Shown piece by piece: positions 9,035 through 15,857 of a DNA stretch of 17,327 nucleotides. The position numbers were made by a program, and so were the translations under genes. Origin of the DNA: UBA6164 sp964344895 (GTDB lineage Bacteria; Patescibacteriota; Gracilibacteria; BD1-5; UBA6164); assembly GCA_964344895.1 (NCBI GenBank), contig CAYFPB010000020.1, forward strand, positions 1 through 17,327. The letters run 5' to 3'. The notes below the pieces were generated by a model. The model was not told where the DNA came from and did no database searches. It worked only from the letters and a program-made list of their open reading frames with translations. Within the stretch, counting starts at the first letter, position 1, and each line of letters starts with the position of its first letter.

Positions 9035-9982
9035 ATGAGTTTTGAATGATGAAATAATTATGAACAAACAGAAACTCAAAGAAATAAAGTAGATTTATCA
9101 GAAGTTAGTACAAGTGAAGTAGAAAAAGAAAGTGGTATAGTAAAACAGATTAAACAAATAGAGATAGAGGATAGAGAAAATGATTTACAAGAATTAGATT
9201 TTTTAGAAAAACAATTAGAAGGATGACTAGATAAAGATGTTCAAATAAATGAAGTAAAATTAAGTTTATATGAAAAATTATGAATAGAAGCTGAAACAGA
9301 AAATAACCCAGATATAACAAAGTTTGTAAAATGAGTAGTGGATTGATTAGTAGTAAATAATTTAGAAGAAATACAGACTTTAATAGAAAGTTCTATAGAA
9401 GAAGTATTAAAAATGTTAGAAAAATTGTTTGATATAGAAGTATTAAAAGAATTAATTAAACAAACAGTATCAGAACTGTGAGATATTTGAAATATAATGG
9501 AAAATCCTTATAATTGAGGTATAGCTTTGGGAACTCTATGATTATGATGATTATGAAAGTTACTTAAATGAGTTAAATTATGAAAATCTACAATTAAGGA
9601 ACAGAAAGGATCTGAATTATATGAAATGAAAGGAAGAGATTGAAAAGAGTTTAGTAAAGAATGACCTAATTATGTATGAAAAGAAATATGAGATTTTGTT
9701 GATAGTATTGATGTTAAAGAATTATTAAGAGATAGAAATAAATTATTAGATATACTAAAATGAATAAAAGAGGTAGGAGATTATATAGAAGATAATACTT
9801 TAAATATATTAAAATTAGAACCAACTAAACTAAATAATTTTAAAGATAATATTAGTTCATTAAGAAAAAAAATAGATAGTTTATTAAATGAAAAATCTTT
9901 AAATGAAAAAGAAAGATTTATAATAAATAAGTTTTTTGAAAAATTAAATAATAATTATAGGGATTTATTAAGTAAAAAATAA
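9035..9982 (+). CDS. Hypothetical protein with EGxNN...QTETQ N-terminal motif, 315 aa
   Basis: I do not recognise a family. The gene runs from ATG at 9035 to TAA at 9980-9982 with UGA as Gly. The N-terminus M-S-F-E-G-G-N-N-Y-E-Q-T-E-T-Q matches that of the acidic protein at 4119, including 16 identical bases, while the rest differs. Residues about 25-150 are charged and helical, probably coiled coil. A glycine-rich hydrophobic stretch near 160-185 (ALGTLGLGGLGKLLKGVKLG, mostly UGA glycines) could be a membrane-insertion or hinge segment. The remainder is helical with a Lys-rich end. It lacks a signal peptide. It forms an operon with the gene four bases downstream. It could be an effector or structural protein; no function is claimed. 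Confidence 0.8.
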
Positions 9983-9986
9983 AATT

Positions 9987-10415
9987 ATGTTAACAAGAGA
10001 TCAAGTTTTAGATTGAATGGAACAAGATTTGAAAAAAATGGATGATAGTTTAAGATTATCAAAACTTAAATTAGAAAAACACTTATCAAAATTTAAAAAT
10101 TTAGATAATTTATTTTTAAGTGCAGAAAGTATTATATTAGAATATTATAGTTTAGAAAAATCTTTTGGTAGTTTAGAGGAGTTTAAAAACTATTTAATAA
10201 AATGAATAAGTAAATATATGGAATATTTAACATCTAACTTAAGTTATGAAGAAACATTTAAATTAGAAAAAGAGTTAGATAATTTTGATGAAAAATATGA
10301 TAAACTTATATATTATTGAGAATTTAATCCAATAGAAGCTAAAAGGCAAAGAGAAAAGTCTAAATCAAATTGATTAGTTTGAAAAATAAAGTGACACTTG
10401 AAAAAAATAATATAA
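9987..10415 (+). CDS. Small helical hypothetical protein, 142 aa
   Basis: ATG at 9987 lies four bases after the previous stop, so the two genes are probably translated together. The product is largely helical and charged: residues 1-45 are rich in Lys/Leu/Asp with heptad spacing, with further helices to about 115. The last 20 residues are basic, with a Gly-rich turn and K-I-K-G-H-L-K-K-I-I. No signal peptide and no known motif is visible. An internal ATG at 10017 is possible but less likely, because the upstream start has the tight operon spacing. It may be a partner or chaperone of the 315-aa protein, by context only. Confidence 0.75.
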
Positions 10416-10453
10416 ATATATAATATAAATAAATAATCTATAAAAAAATAAAT

Positions 10454-11029
10454 ATGCTAGAAAAAGAGATTAAAATATTGGAGGTTAATGTTTTAGAAAT
10501 ACAGGAAAAATTAGAGAGTTTATGAGCTAAAAAAACTTTTGAATGATATATTCATGATATATATTATGATTTTGAATGTGAAGAAACATGAGCACATAAA
10601 ATGGATTCTAATAAAAGACTTTTTAGAGTAAGAAAAAAATGAGATGTACATATGTATACCATTAAAAGAAAAAGAAATAAAAAGCAAGAATGATGAGAAA
10701 AATGATTAAAAATAGCTGATGAAGGAGAGAGAGAAATAACAGATGTAGAAAGTTTTAAAAATGTATTAGAAAAATATGGTATGAGAGAAACAAGGGAAAA
10801 GAAAAAGTATAGAATAAGTTATGCATTAGATTGATGTGAATTTGATATAGATGATTATTTTTTATGAGATGATAGAAATACTATTCCACCTTTACTTGAA
10901 ATAGAAGCTCATACAAGAGAGGAAATAATTGCCTGGACAAAGAAATTAGGACTAGAAAATTATAGACAAGAAAAATGGTGATCAAGAAAACTATTTGCTC
11001 ATTATTGAGTTGAATATAGTTGGTTATAA
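10454..11029 (+). CDS. CYTH-domain triphosphate-binding enzyme, 191 aa
   Basis: The CYTH family (class IV adenylate cyclase, thiamine triphosphatase, inorganic tripolyphosphatase) binds triphosphate and divalent metal inside a beta tunnel. The diagnostic ExExK is at the N-terminus: Glu3, Glu5, Lys7 in L-E-K-E-I-K. Further tunnel strands are LFRVRKKGD, YTIKRKR, GEREITDVESF, KKYRISYALDGCEFDIDDY and PLLEIEAHT, giving the expected alternating Arg/Lys/Glu/Asp pattern over the usual length. Which reaction it performs cannot be told from sequence. Its closeness to a VTC-type polymerase and a phosphate transporter favours a tripolyphosphatase or polyphosphate-related role. It lies 38 bases after the 142-aa gene and ends at a terminator shared with the converging VTC gene. 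Confidence 0.85.
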
Positions 11030-11030
11030 T

Positions 11031-11058
11031 AAAAAAGCTACTTAACAGTAGCTTTTTT
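11031..11058. terminator. Bidirectional terminator between converging genes
   Basis: AAAAAAGCTACT and AGTAGCTTTTTT form a 12-bp stem with loop TAAC, and both strands end in U. It overlaps the last codons and stop of the minus-strand VTC gene. Confidence 0.88.
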
Positions 11059-11920
11059 CTATTTTATCTATTTGTTTTATTAATTTTTTATTACTAGGAA
11101 CTTTATTAATTGATTTAGATCTTCTTATTCTATTTTTTAGTGTAGAAAGTCTTATTTGTTTTATTTGTTCCATTGTTTCTATAAAAGTATCAAACTTCTT
11201 AGCAAGTCATGAGTATATTACTCAAAGAGAGTACTTACTACAAGATTTAGATTTTTCTATAGAGAAGCTTTCCATTATTTTTGTACAATCAGATTTTTGA
11301 GACATAGATTTACTTTCAACAATAACAAGATTTTTTAGATTTACTTCTTTAACTTTATTATCTCTTAGGTTATATGTTCTTATATCAAAATCTATTGTAA
11401 GTCTTTCTGAGTTAGTTTTATTAACAAGAGTGATTCTTTTGTATTTAGTTCTGATTGAAGGACTTAGTTTAGGAGCTTTTTCTCAGTAATTAATACTTTG
11501 CCAAACTCATTCAAAAAATCTTTTTTTACCTTTAGTCATAAAACCATGCTCTTCAGAAGGGAACTCATATCTATATTTTGTAGTTACTCACTTGTTTTTA
11601 TGTTTGAATTCAAAGAAAGCTAAATCAGAGTCTAGGTAATATCTAGTTCTAACTTTTACTCTAGATTTCTTTCTGTTTTGATGTTGATTATAAAAAAGGT
11701 GATCTTCAGTATCCATATAAACATTGTCATATGAAAATATTTTTTGACCTTTTATCTCAAGTATATCAAAGTTATCTTTTAGTTTTTCAAGTACATCAAA
11801 AAATTCTCAAGCACTTAAAAGATATTTTCTATCTTTTCTTTTTAGAAAACTTGCTTTAGAGTTTAGTTCTGATAAGCTAATAGTTCAGAAATCATGTAAT
11901 TTAAATTTACTTTTCTCCAT
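11042..11920 (-). CDS. VTC-domain polyphosphate polymerase-like protein, 292 aa
   Basis: The VTC domain makes polyphosphate from nucleotide triphosphate in yeast Vtc4, and related bacterial proteins exist. Visible motifs fit: R-K-D-R-K-Y (28-33), Y-M-D-T (68-71), Y-N-Q-H (77-80), R-V-K-V-R-T-R-Y (87-94), F-F-E-F-K-H-K (102-108), T-K-Y-R (114-117), R-T-K-Y-K-R (157-162), L-T-I-D-F-D (174-179) and V-I-V-E-S-K (199-204). These are the basic and acidic strands lining the tunnel and its metal site. There is no membrane segment and no SPX domain, so this would be a stand-alone soluble catalytic domain with a basic C-terminal tail (about 258-292). ATG at 11920-11918 is preceded by AAAGG eight bases upstream, a good Shine-Dalgarno. 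It is downstream of the PiT gene on the same strand and has its own promoter. Confidence 0.82.
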
Positions 11921-11963
11921 TTTTTTAACCTTTCTTTTTTAAATATTAAATTCTACTTTAAAA

Positions 11964-11992
11964 ATTTTAACATATATAATTTTTTTTGTCAA
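11964..11992 (-). promoter_or_regulatory. Promoter TTGACA-N17-TAAAAT for the VTC-like gene
   Basis: The minus-strand -35 TTGACA (11992-11987) and -10 TAAAAT (11969-11964) are 17 bases apart, 43 bases before the ATG. The -35 box lies in the loop and arm of a 16-bp palindrome. Confidence 0.78.
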
Positions 11993-12006
11993 AAATTATA
12001 TATGTT
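11969..12006. promoter_or_regulatory. 16-bp-arm palindrome after the PiT stop, overlapping the VTC promoter
   Basis: Arms 11969-11984 and 11991-12006 are perfect complements with a six-base loop. It starts just after the PiT stop codon and covers the -35 box and spacer of the next promoter, so it may be an RNA hairpin, an operator, or both. Confidence 0.65.
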
Positions 12007-12009
12007 TTT

Positions 12010-13389
12010 TTATATAAATAACATTATAATTTTATATGTTCCTCATGCTATTAATCAAGCAGCTGGTAAAGTTATAATCCAAGCAAGAGCAATAGTCTTT
12101 ATCATAGATATATCAATATACTCTTTTTCTTTTCATTTTTTTCTTTTCATATGTTGTCTCATAAGTCCTATACCAAATATTCATCATAGAGCTATATGTG
12201 TTGAACTAACTGGTAATCATAATGCTGAAGCTATGATTACAGTTATAGCAGCTGATAGAGCTACACAATAGGCTCTTACTTGAGTTAGTTTTGTTATTTC
12301 ATTTCATACTGTTTTTATAAGTCTTCCTCAAAATACACTTAAACCTACAACTAATCATAATGCTCAAAGTATCATTACCCATGTTTCAATTCATACTTTT
12401 CCTCATACTCAACCTCAATTTAGTGCACTATTGATTGCGGCAAGTGGTCAAATTGCATTTGCAACATCATTTGCTCAGTGGGCAAATGATAATAATGCAA
12501 CAGCAAAGATAAGTGGTATATTAAATAGTTTGTTTATAAATTTTTTACTATTTTTGAAAAAACTTGATTGTTTTCTGTAGTATATTCTAAGTACAACAAA
12601 AGTAATTACTGCAAGTACATATCATACAAATAGTGCTATTTCAGGATTTAATAAAAATCAATAATCACTTCATTTTATTACTTGTTTGAATCATTTCATT
12701 AATAAGTAAGTACCAAAGGCCCAAACCATTATAGCTATATATATAGGAAGCCATATTTTAGCTGATTCTCATCTATCTTCTTGTTTTAAAATATTTTTTC
12801 TAATTGATAGTAGTAATAATACTGCAATAAATCATCACATAACAGGAGATACAACCCAAGAGATAGCAATTTTTCATATTTGTGTCCAGTCAACTATATT
12901 AGTTCCTATAGCTGTAATTCAAGCTCATACTAATCATCATACAACTGCATGAGTAGTTGAAACTGGTGCTTTGAAGAAAGTAGCAGTGTTTACCCATATA
13001 GCAGCTCAAGCTAAGGTTGCCATCATTATAGCCATAAACTGCATAGAGTCATCTATCAAGCTAGGATCAATTATTCATTTTTTTATTGTATTTACTACAT
13101 CTCAACCAGCTATCATTACTCAAGCTGCCTCAAATATTGCTGCAATTATAATAGCTCATGTAATAGTCAATGCTTTTGATCATACAGCAGGTCCCATATT
13201 ATTAGCTACATCATTTGCTCATATGTTTATAGCCATATATAAACCTAGTATAGTTGCAATAAGTAGAAATATACTTTCTTGACCTCCTCATAACATAAAA
13301 GACCAAAGTATTACACCAAATACAACTGCACTAAGTATTTCATACCTATAGCGTCAAACATCAAATTTTTTATTAAATATTTCAAACAT
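12010..13389 (-). CDS. pit: PiT-family inorganic phosphate transporter, 459 aa
   Basis: This is a low-affinity phosphate permease of the inner membrane, usually coupled to protons or sodium. Both signature repeats are present: GANDVAN at 57-63 followed by N-M-G-P, and GANDVAN at 305-311 followed by A-I-G-P, each with a later PVS(T/S)TH motif (142-147, and again near residue 400). About ten or more membrane segments are visible in two halves around a basic cytoplasmic loop, and the length fits the family. ATG at 13389-13387 is the first start before a hydrophilic N-terminus. Most conserved glycines, including those of both signature motifs, are UGA. Downstream on the same strand is the VTC-like polymerase, suggesting phosphate uptake followed by storage. 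The promoter (13420-13448) has the TTGCAT class -35. Confidence 0.95.
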
Positions 13390-13419
13390 ATATGCTTACT
13401 TAAAAAATAATATATTATA

Positions 13420-13448
13420 ATGTTATCACTTTTTCTTTTATAATGCAA
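13420..13448 (-). promoter_or_regulatory. Probable promoter TTGCAT-N17-TAACAT for the PiT gene
   Basis: The minus-strand -35 TTGCAT (13448-13443) and -10 TAACAT (13425-13420) are 17 bases apart, with TGA before the -10. The ATG is 30 bases on, matching the geometry of the promoters at 4150 and 8978. A TATAAT at 13419-13414 is an alternative -10. Confidence 0.6.
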
Positions 13449-13471
13449 AAAATAGGCCTTAAAATACAAAA

Positions 13472-13524
13472 GTATATAAAAAATATATAAAAAGATTTGA
13501 CAAAAAGTAATGGATGAATAGAAT
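13472..13524 (+). promoter_or_regulatory. Island-type promoter of hicBA: TATATA pair, TTGACA-N16-TAGAAT
   Basis: Two TATATA blocks 11 bases apart lie just upstream of TTGACA (13497-13502), with TAGAAT at 13519-13524. The same arrangement precedes three other toxin-antitoxin units in the window. Confidence 0.75.
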
Positions 13525-13554
13525 AGTGGTATGTTACATTTTAATAAAAATATT

Positions 13555-13782
13555 ATGACATTAGAGAAGTTTCAAAATAGTTTGTTTAATAGTTTATCAA
13601 ATTGAATAGAAATAGAATATGATGAGGAAACAAAACAGTACTGTTTAGTTAATGAAGAAACACCTTGAGTTTATGGAATTTGAGAAACAAAACAGATAGC
13701 AGTAGATGAGTATTTATCATCTTTAAGAGAGTTAATATTAATTAATCAAGCAGAAAAAAATGAAGTTGAAGCCCTTGCATAG
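13555..13782 (+). CDS. hicB: HicB-like antitoxin, 75 aa
   Basis: ATG at 13555 to TAG at 13780-13782. The core (about 18-62) follows the HicB pattern: I-E-Y-D-E-E-T-K-Q-Y-C-L-V, then P-G-V-Y-G-I-G-E-T, then a helix AVDEYLSSLRELI. This is the partial RNase-H-like fold that covers HicA. It lacks a separate C-terminal DNA-binding domain, so autoregulation, if any, is by the short protein or complex. The toxin gene overlaps its 3' end by 23 bases. The antitoxin-first order is less common than toxin-first for Hic systems but known. The assignment rests on motif plus overlap with HicA. Confidence 0.75.
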
Positions 13783-13978
13783 AAAACAATTAATAAAGAA
13801 ATTAAAAAAACTATGATTTAAATGACCTTTTATTTGATGAAAACATGAATATTTAAGGAAAGATAATTTTAAAATTATAATACCAAATACACATTCAGGA
13901 AGAGATATTCCAGTTCCAATTATTAAAGCAATAATTAATCAATTATGAATAGATAATGATTTTTTTATAAAATTATAA
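13760..13978 (+). CDS. hicA: HicA-like toxin (mRNA interferase), 72 aa
   Basis: ATG at 13760, inside the end of hicB, to TAA at 13976-13978. HicA toxins are small double-stranded-RNA-binding-fold ribonucleases that cut mRNA. Visible features: basic N-terminus (KPLHRKQLIKKLKKLGF), the catalytic His in G-G-K-H-E-Y-L, strand FKIIIPNTHSG, then D-I-P-V-P-I-I-K-A-I-I-N-Q-L-G-I, the usual HicA ending. Length fits. Five glycines are UGA, including both before the catalytic His region, so the gene cannot make full toxin under the standard code. No terminator follows; the next feature is the antitoxin-gene remnant. Confidence 0.82.
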
Positions 13979-14084
13979 AAAATAGTTACAATTTAGATAT
14001 ATTAATAATAATACAATGAAAAAAGAGCCAAAAAGATTTGCGTTTTTTTTTCTTAGAATAGACTTAATAGCAATTAACTATTAA
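13979..14084 (+). pseudogene. Remnant of a BrnA/CopG-like antitoxin gene: promoter and first codons only
   Basis: The sequence from 13979 to about 14025 matches the leader and start of the BrnA-like gene at 15192: AAAATAGT, TACAAT, a degenerate AATTTAGATATATT for the dyad AATGTAGATACATT, then ATGAAAAAAGA. After four codons the similarity stops and the frame (14016-14084) runs into the AAAAGATTTGCG-poly(T) sequence and ends after 22 codons. It looks like a decayed or interrupted antitoxin gene. A real 22-residue peptide is unlikely. Confidence 0.55.
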
Positions 14085-14085
14085 A
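14028..14085 (+). repeat. Poly(T) head element, copy 1
   Basis: The core AAAAGATTTGCG plus a T run, an A/T stretch, then ATAGCAATTAA is shared with 16194-16260. Both copies directly precede a GC-rich palindromic element. It may be a promoter (TATAAT/TAGAAT-like box after the T run) or part of a mobile unit. Confidence 0.55.
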
Positions 14086-14159
14086 ATTCAGGGCACCCAC
14101 AAGGGATGCCCCTACGGGAATATAGCATTGTAGGGTACCCCCTTGTGGGTGTCCTGAAT
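14086..14159. repeat. GC-rich palindromic element (MITE/REP-like), copy A
   Basis: Imperfect inverted arms (14086-14115 and 14130-14159) begin ATTCAGGGCACCCACAAGGG and end CCTGAAT. It is far richer in G+C than anything around it and has no coding potential. Similar small GC-rich palindromes are scattered in many bacterial genomes, including candidate phyla. Confidence 0.7.
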
Positions 14160-14174
14160 GTAATAATTATAAAA

Positions 14175-14227
14175 GTATATAAAGGGTATATAAGATAATT
14201 TGACAAAAAATAATGAGTGAATATACT
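14175..14227 (+). promoter_or_regulatory. Island-type promoter of the first ParE/RelE-type pair: TTGACA-N16-TATACT
   Basis: TTGACA at 14200-14205 and TATACT at 14222-14227 are 16 bases apart. Two TATATA-type blocks lie upstream (one interrupted by GGG), as in the other island promoters. Confidence 0.78.
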
Positions 14228-14254
14228 GAAGAAAATATTAATTAATTATAAAAA

Positions 14255-14422
14255 ATGACAAATACAACTCAAAAAAGGAAATTATCTGTTTTAAATGTAA
14301 ATAGTATTGAAGAAGAGATTATGCTTATAAAAGAAAGTGAGGCTGAGTATAATGAAAATGGTTGAATAGATGCTAGAGAAGCATATAAGAAATGACTAGA
14401 ATATATTAATAATTTGAAATAG
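14255..14422 (+). CDS. Putative antitoxin of the ParE/RelE-type pair, 55 aa, copy 1
   Basis: ATG at 14255 to TAG at 14420-14422. The protein is short, with a basic N-terminus (TNTTQKRKLSVLNV) and an acidic helical rest (SIEEEIMLIKESEAEY, then D-A-R-E-A-Y-K-K-G-L-E-Y-I). I cannot place it in a named antitoxin family. The antitoxin role is inferred from its position three bases before a ParE/RelE-type toxin and from its size. An identical copy lies at 15687. Confidence 0.68.
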
Positions 14423-14425
14423 TAT

Positions 14426-14716
14426 ATGTTTTATAAGATAGAGATACCAAAAACAGTAGAAGATGATATTTTTGATTTAACAGATTATATTTATAGATTT
14501 ACATTTGATAAAATATTAGCCAAACAAATATATGATGAATTATATAGAAAAATATTTTCACTAGATTTTTTACCAAATAGACATGAAGAGTATTTATGAG
14601 AATATAGAAGAATTATAGTGAAATGAAGTTATAAAATAATATATAGAGTAGATGAAGAAAATAAAAAGGTAATAGTAATCAGAGTTATAAGGGGAGAGCA
14701 AAATAAAAGCTTATAA
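14426..14716 (+). CDS. ParE/RelE-superfamily toxin, 96 aa, intact copy
   Basis: The toxin runs from ATG at 14426 to TAA at 14714-14716. RelE members cut ribosome-bound mRNA; ParE members poison gyrase. Family features: opening strand FYKIEIPKTVEDDI, long helices (15-48), P50, then the strands YRRIIVKGSYKIIYRV (60-75) and KVIVIRVIRGEQN (about 80-92). The conserved Arg61/62, Tyr69 and Tyr73 positions agree with the family pattern R-x-h-x-V-x-x-Y-x-h-x-Y. It cannot be assigned to RelE or ParE by sequence alone. It ends in a strong terminator and is fully intact, in contrast with copy 2. Confidence 0.82.
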
Positions 14717-14746
14717 AAAATCAAGTAAAAATTACTTGATTTTTTT
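14715..14746 (+). terminator. Rho-independent terminator of toxin-antitoxin copy 1
   Basis: TCAAGTAA pairs with TTACTTGA around AAA, flanked by A6 and a T run, so it can act on both strands. Confidence 0.85.
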
Positions 14747-14770
14747 ATTTATAGAATTTCTTATTTTAAA

Positions 14771-14823
14771 GTATATAAAAAATATATAAAAAAGTTTGAC
14801 AAAAAGAAAGGGATAAATATATT
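14771..14823 (+). promoter_or_regulatory. Island-type promoter of the BrnT-like gene: TTGACA-N16-TATATT
   Basis: TTGACA at 14796-14801 and TATATT at 14818-14823 are 16 bases apart. Two TATATA blocks 11 bases apart lie immediately upstream. Confidence 0.76.
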
Positions 14824-14856
14824 AATTTAAGTAATAATTATTTGTTTAAGAGCATT

Positions 14857-15132
14857 ATGAAAGAAAATACAATTTATAATTGGAATAAAGAAAAAAATAT
14901 AAGTTTAATAAAAGATAGATGAATAAGTTTTGAAGAAGTTGTTTATGCTATAAAGGGAGGTAAAATATTAGATGTTATAAAAAATCCAAGTTGAAACTAT
15001 AATAATCAGTATTGTTATATTATAGAGATAAATAATTATGTATATTTAGTACCTTTTATTATAAATAAAGATGAATATTTTTTAAAAACTATTTATCCAA
15101 GTAGGAAATATAATAAAATATATTTAAAATAA
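14857..15132 (+). CDS. brnT: BrnT-like toxin, 91 aa
   Basis: ATG at 14857 to TAA at 15130-15132. BrnT is a RelE-fold ribonuclease toxin. The N-terminus Y-N-W-N-K-E-K-N followed by I-K-D-R-G-I-S-F-E-E-V-V-Y-A-I matches the BrnT hallmark (a W-x-x-x-K-N start, then G-h-S-F-E-E-A). It is followed by strands with YCYIIEINNYVYLVPF and an ending KTIYPSRKYNK, where BrnT has the R-I-I-S-A-R strand. The last motif is weak, so a BrnT-related DUF family is possible. It lies 59 bases upstream of a CopG/BrnA-like antitoxin that has its own promoter. Confidence 0.68.
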
Positions 15133-15133
15133 T

Positions 15134-15172
15134 TTGTATATTTTAAAAAATAGTATACAATGTAGATACATT
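15134..15172 (+). promoter_or_regulatory. Internal promoter and operator dyad of the BrnA-like gene
   Basis: TTGTAT (15134-15139), 16 bases, and TACAAT (15156-15161) form a promoter. The perfect dyad AATGTA-GA-TACATT (15159-15172) overlaps the -10 box, where a ribbon-helix-helix repressor would block transcription. A degenerate copy stands at 13991-14004. Confidence 0.6.
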
Positions 15173-15191
15173 ATATAATAAAAATAATAAA

Positions 15192-15470
15192 ATGAAAAAA
15201 GAAAATGAATTATTAAAAGAAGATTTAGCGTTTATCAATAGCATTGAAAATTGAGATTATGTAAGTGTATGAGATAAGGAATTAGATCAATTTAAATCAG
15301 ATTGAAAACAAATAGCTGAAAATACAATAAATAAAAAAACAAGAAAAAAACCTTTAAATATTAGATTAATAGAGGAAGATATTATAAAAATAAAAGCAAT
15401 AGCTTTAAGGCAATGATTACCTTATCAAACATATTTAGCATCTGAAATACATAAAATGGTAAATAAGTAA
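15192..15470 (+). CDS. brnA: BrnA/CopG-type antitoxin, 92 aa
   Basis: ATG at 15192 to TAA at 15468-15470. The last third has a ribbon-helix-helix DNA-binding pattern: the strand KPLNIRLIEEDIIKIKAIAL followed by R-Q-G-L-P-Y-Q-T-Y-L-A-S-E-I-H-K, typical of BrnA and the CopG-like antitoxins of type II modules. The first part (about 1-50) is acidic and would wrap the toxin. Together with BrnT upstream it forms a toxin-antitoxin pair. It is likely to repress its own promoter through the dyad at 15159-15172. A terminator follows at once. Confidence 0.8.
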
Positions 15471-15500
15471 AAAAATCACTAAATAATTTAGTGATTTTTT
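15471..15500 (+). terminator. Rho-independent terminator after brnA-like gene
   Basis: TCACTAAA pairs with TTTAGTGA around TAA, with A-rich and T6 flanks. Confidence 0.85.
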
Positions 15501-15556
15501 ACTTTATGAAATAAATATTATAAAAATATATTTATGAAATACAGGAGAATGAAGTG

Positions 15557-15581
15557 AACTGGTCACAATTTGTGACCAGTT
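15557..15581. promoter_or_regulatory. Perfect 12-bp-arm dyad, operator-like
   Basis: AACTGGTCACAA and TTGTGACCAGTT are exact complements around one T. There is no U-tract, so it is more likely a protein-binding site or part of a small repeat than a terminator. It is about 50 bases upstream of the copy-2 promoter. Confidence 0.6.
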
Positions 15582-15608
15582 GAAAATGTTGGTAAAAAGA
15601 TTAAAAAG

Positions 15609-15659
15609 TATATAAAAAATATATAAAAAGTTTGACAAAAAATAATGAGTGAATATACT
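15609..15659 (+). promoter_or_regulatory. Island-type promoter of the second ParE/RelE-type pair: TTGACA-N16-TATACT
   Basis: TTGACA at 15632-15637 and TATACT at 15654-15659 are 16 bases apart, with two TATATA blocks directly upstream. Its TTTGACA-to-TATACT part is identical to copy 1. Confidence 0.78.
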
Positions 15660-15686
15660 GTAGAAAATAGTAATTAATTATAAAAA

Positions 15687-15854
15687 ATGACAAATACAAC
15701 TCAAAAAAGGAAATTATCTGTTTTAAATGTAAATAGTATTGAAGAAGAGATTATGCTTATAAAAGAAAGTGAGGCTGAGTATAATGAAAATGGTTGAATA
15801 GATGCTAGAGAAGCATATAAGAAATGACTAGAATATATTAATAATTTGAAATAG
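15687..15854 (+). CDS. Putative antitoxin, 55 aa, copy 2 (identical)
   Basis: ATG at 15687 to TAG at 15852-15854. The sequence is identical to the antitoxin at 14255, base for base. It is intact although its toxin is broken, so it can add to the antitoxin dose for copy 1. The promoter at 15609-15659 is intact. Confidence 0.68.
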
Positions 15855-15857
15855 TAT

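Noticed and set aside
12002..13282. Plus-strand frames rich in Ile/Ala
   Set aside because: They are the reverse-strand image of the PiT membrane transporter.
14016..14084. 22-residue peptide frame
   Set aside because: Only its first codons match the BrnA-like gene and the rest is translated poly(T) sequence; treated as a remnant.
15534..15626. 30-codon frame M-K-Y-R-R-M-K-G-T-G across the dyad
   Set aside because: It overlaps the dyad and runs into the promoter repeat of the next unit; no homology or ribosome site supports it.
13472..15640. CRISPR-like spaced repeats
   Set aside because: The repeated TATATA/TTGACA blocks are promoters hundreds of bases apart with genes between them, not regular short spacers.
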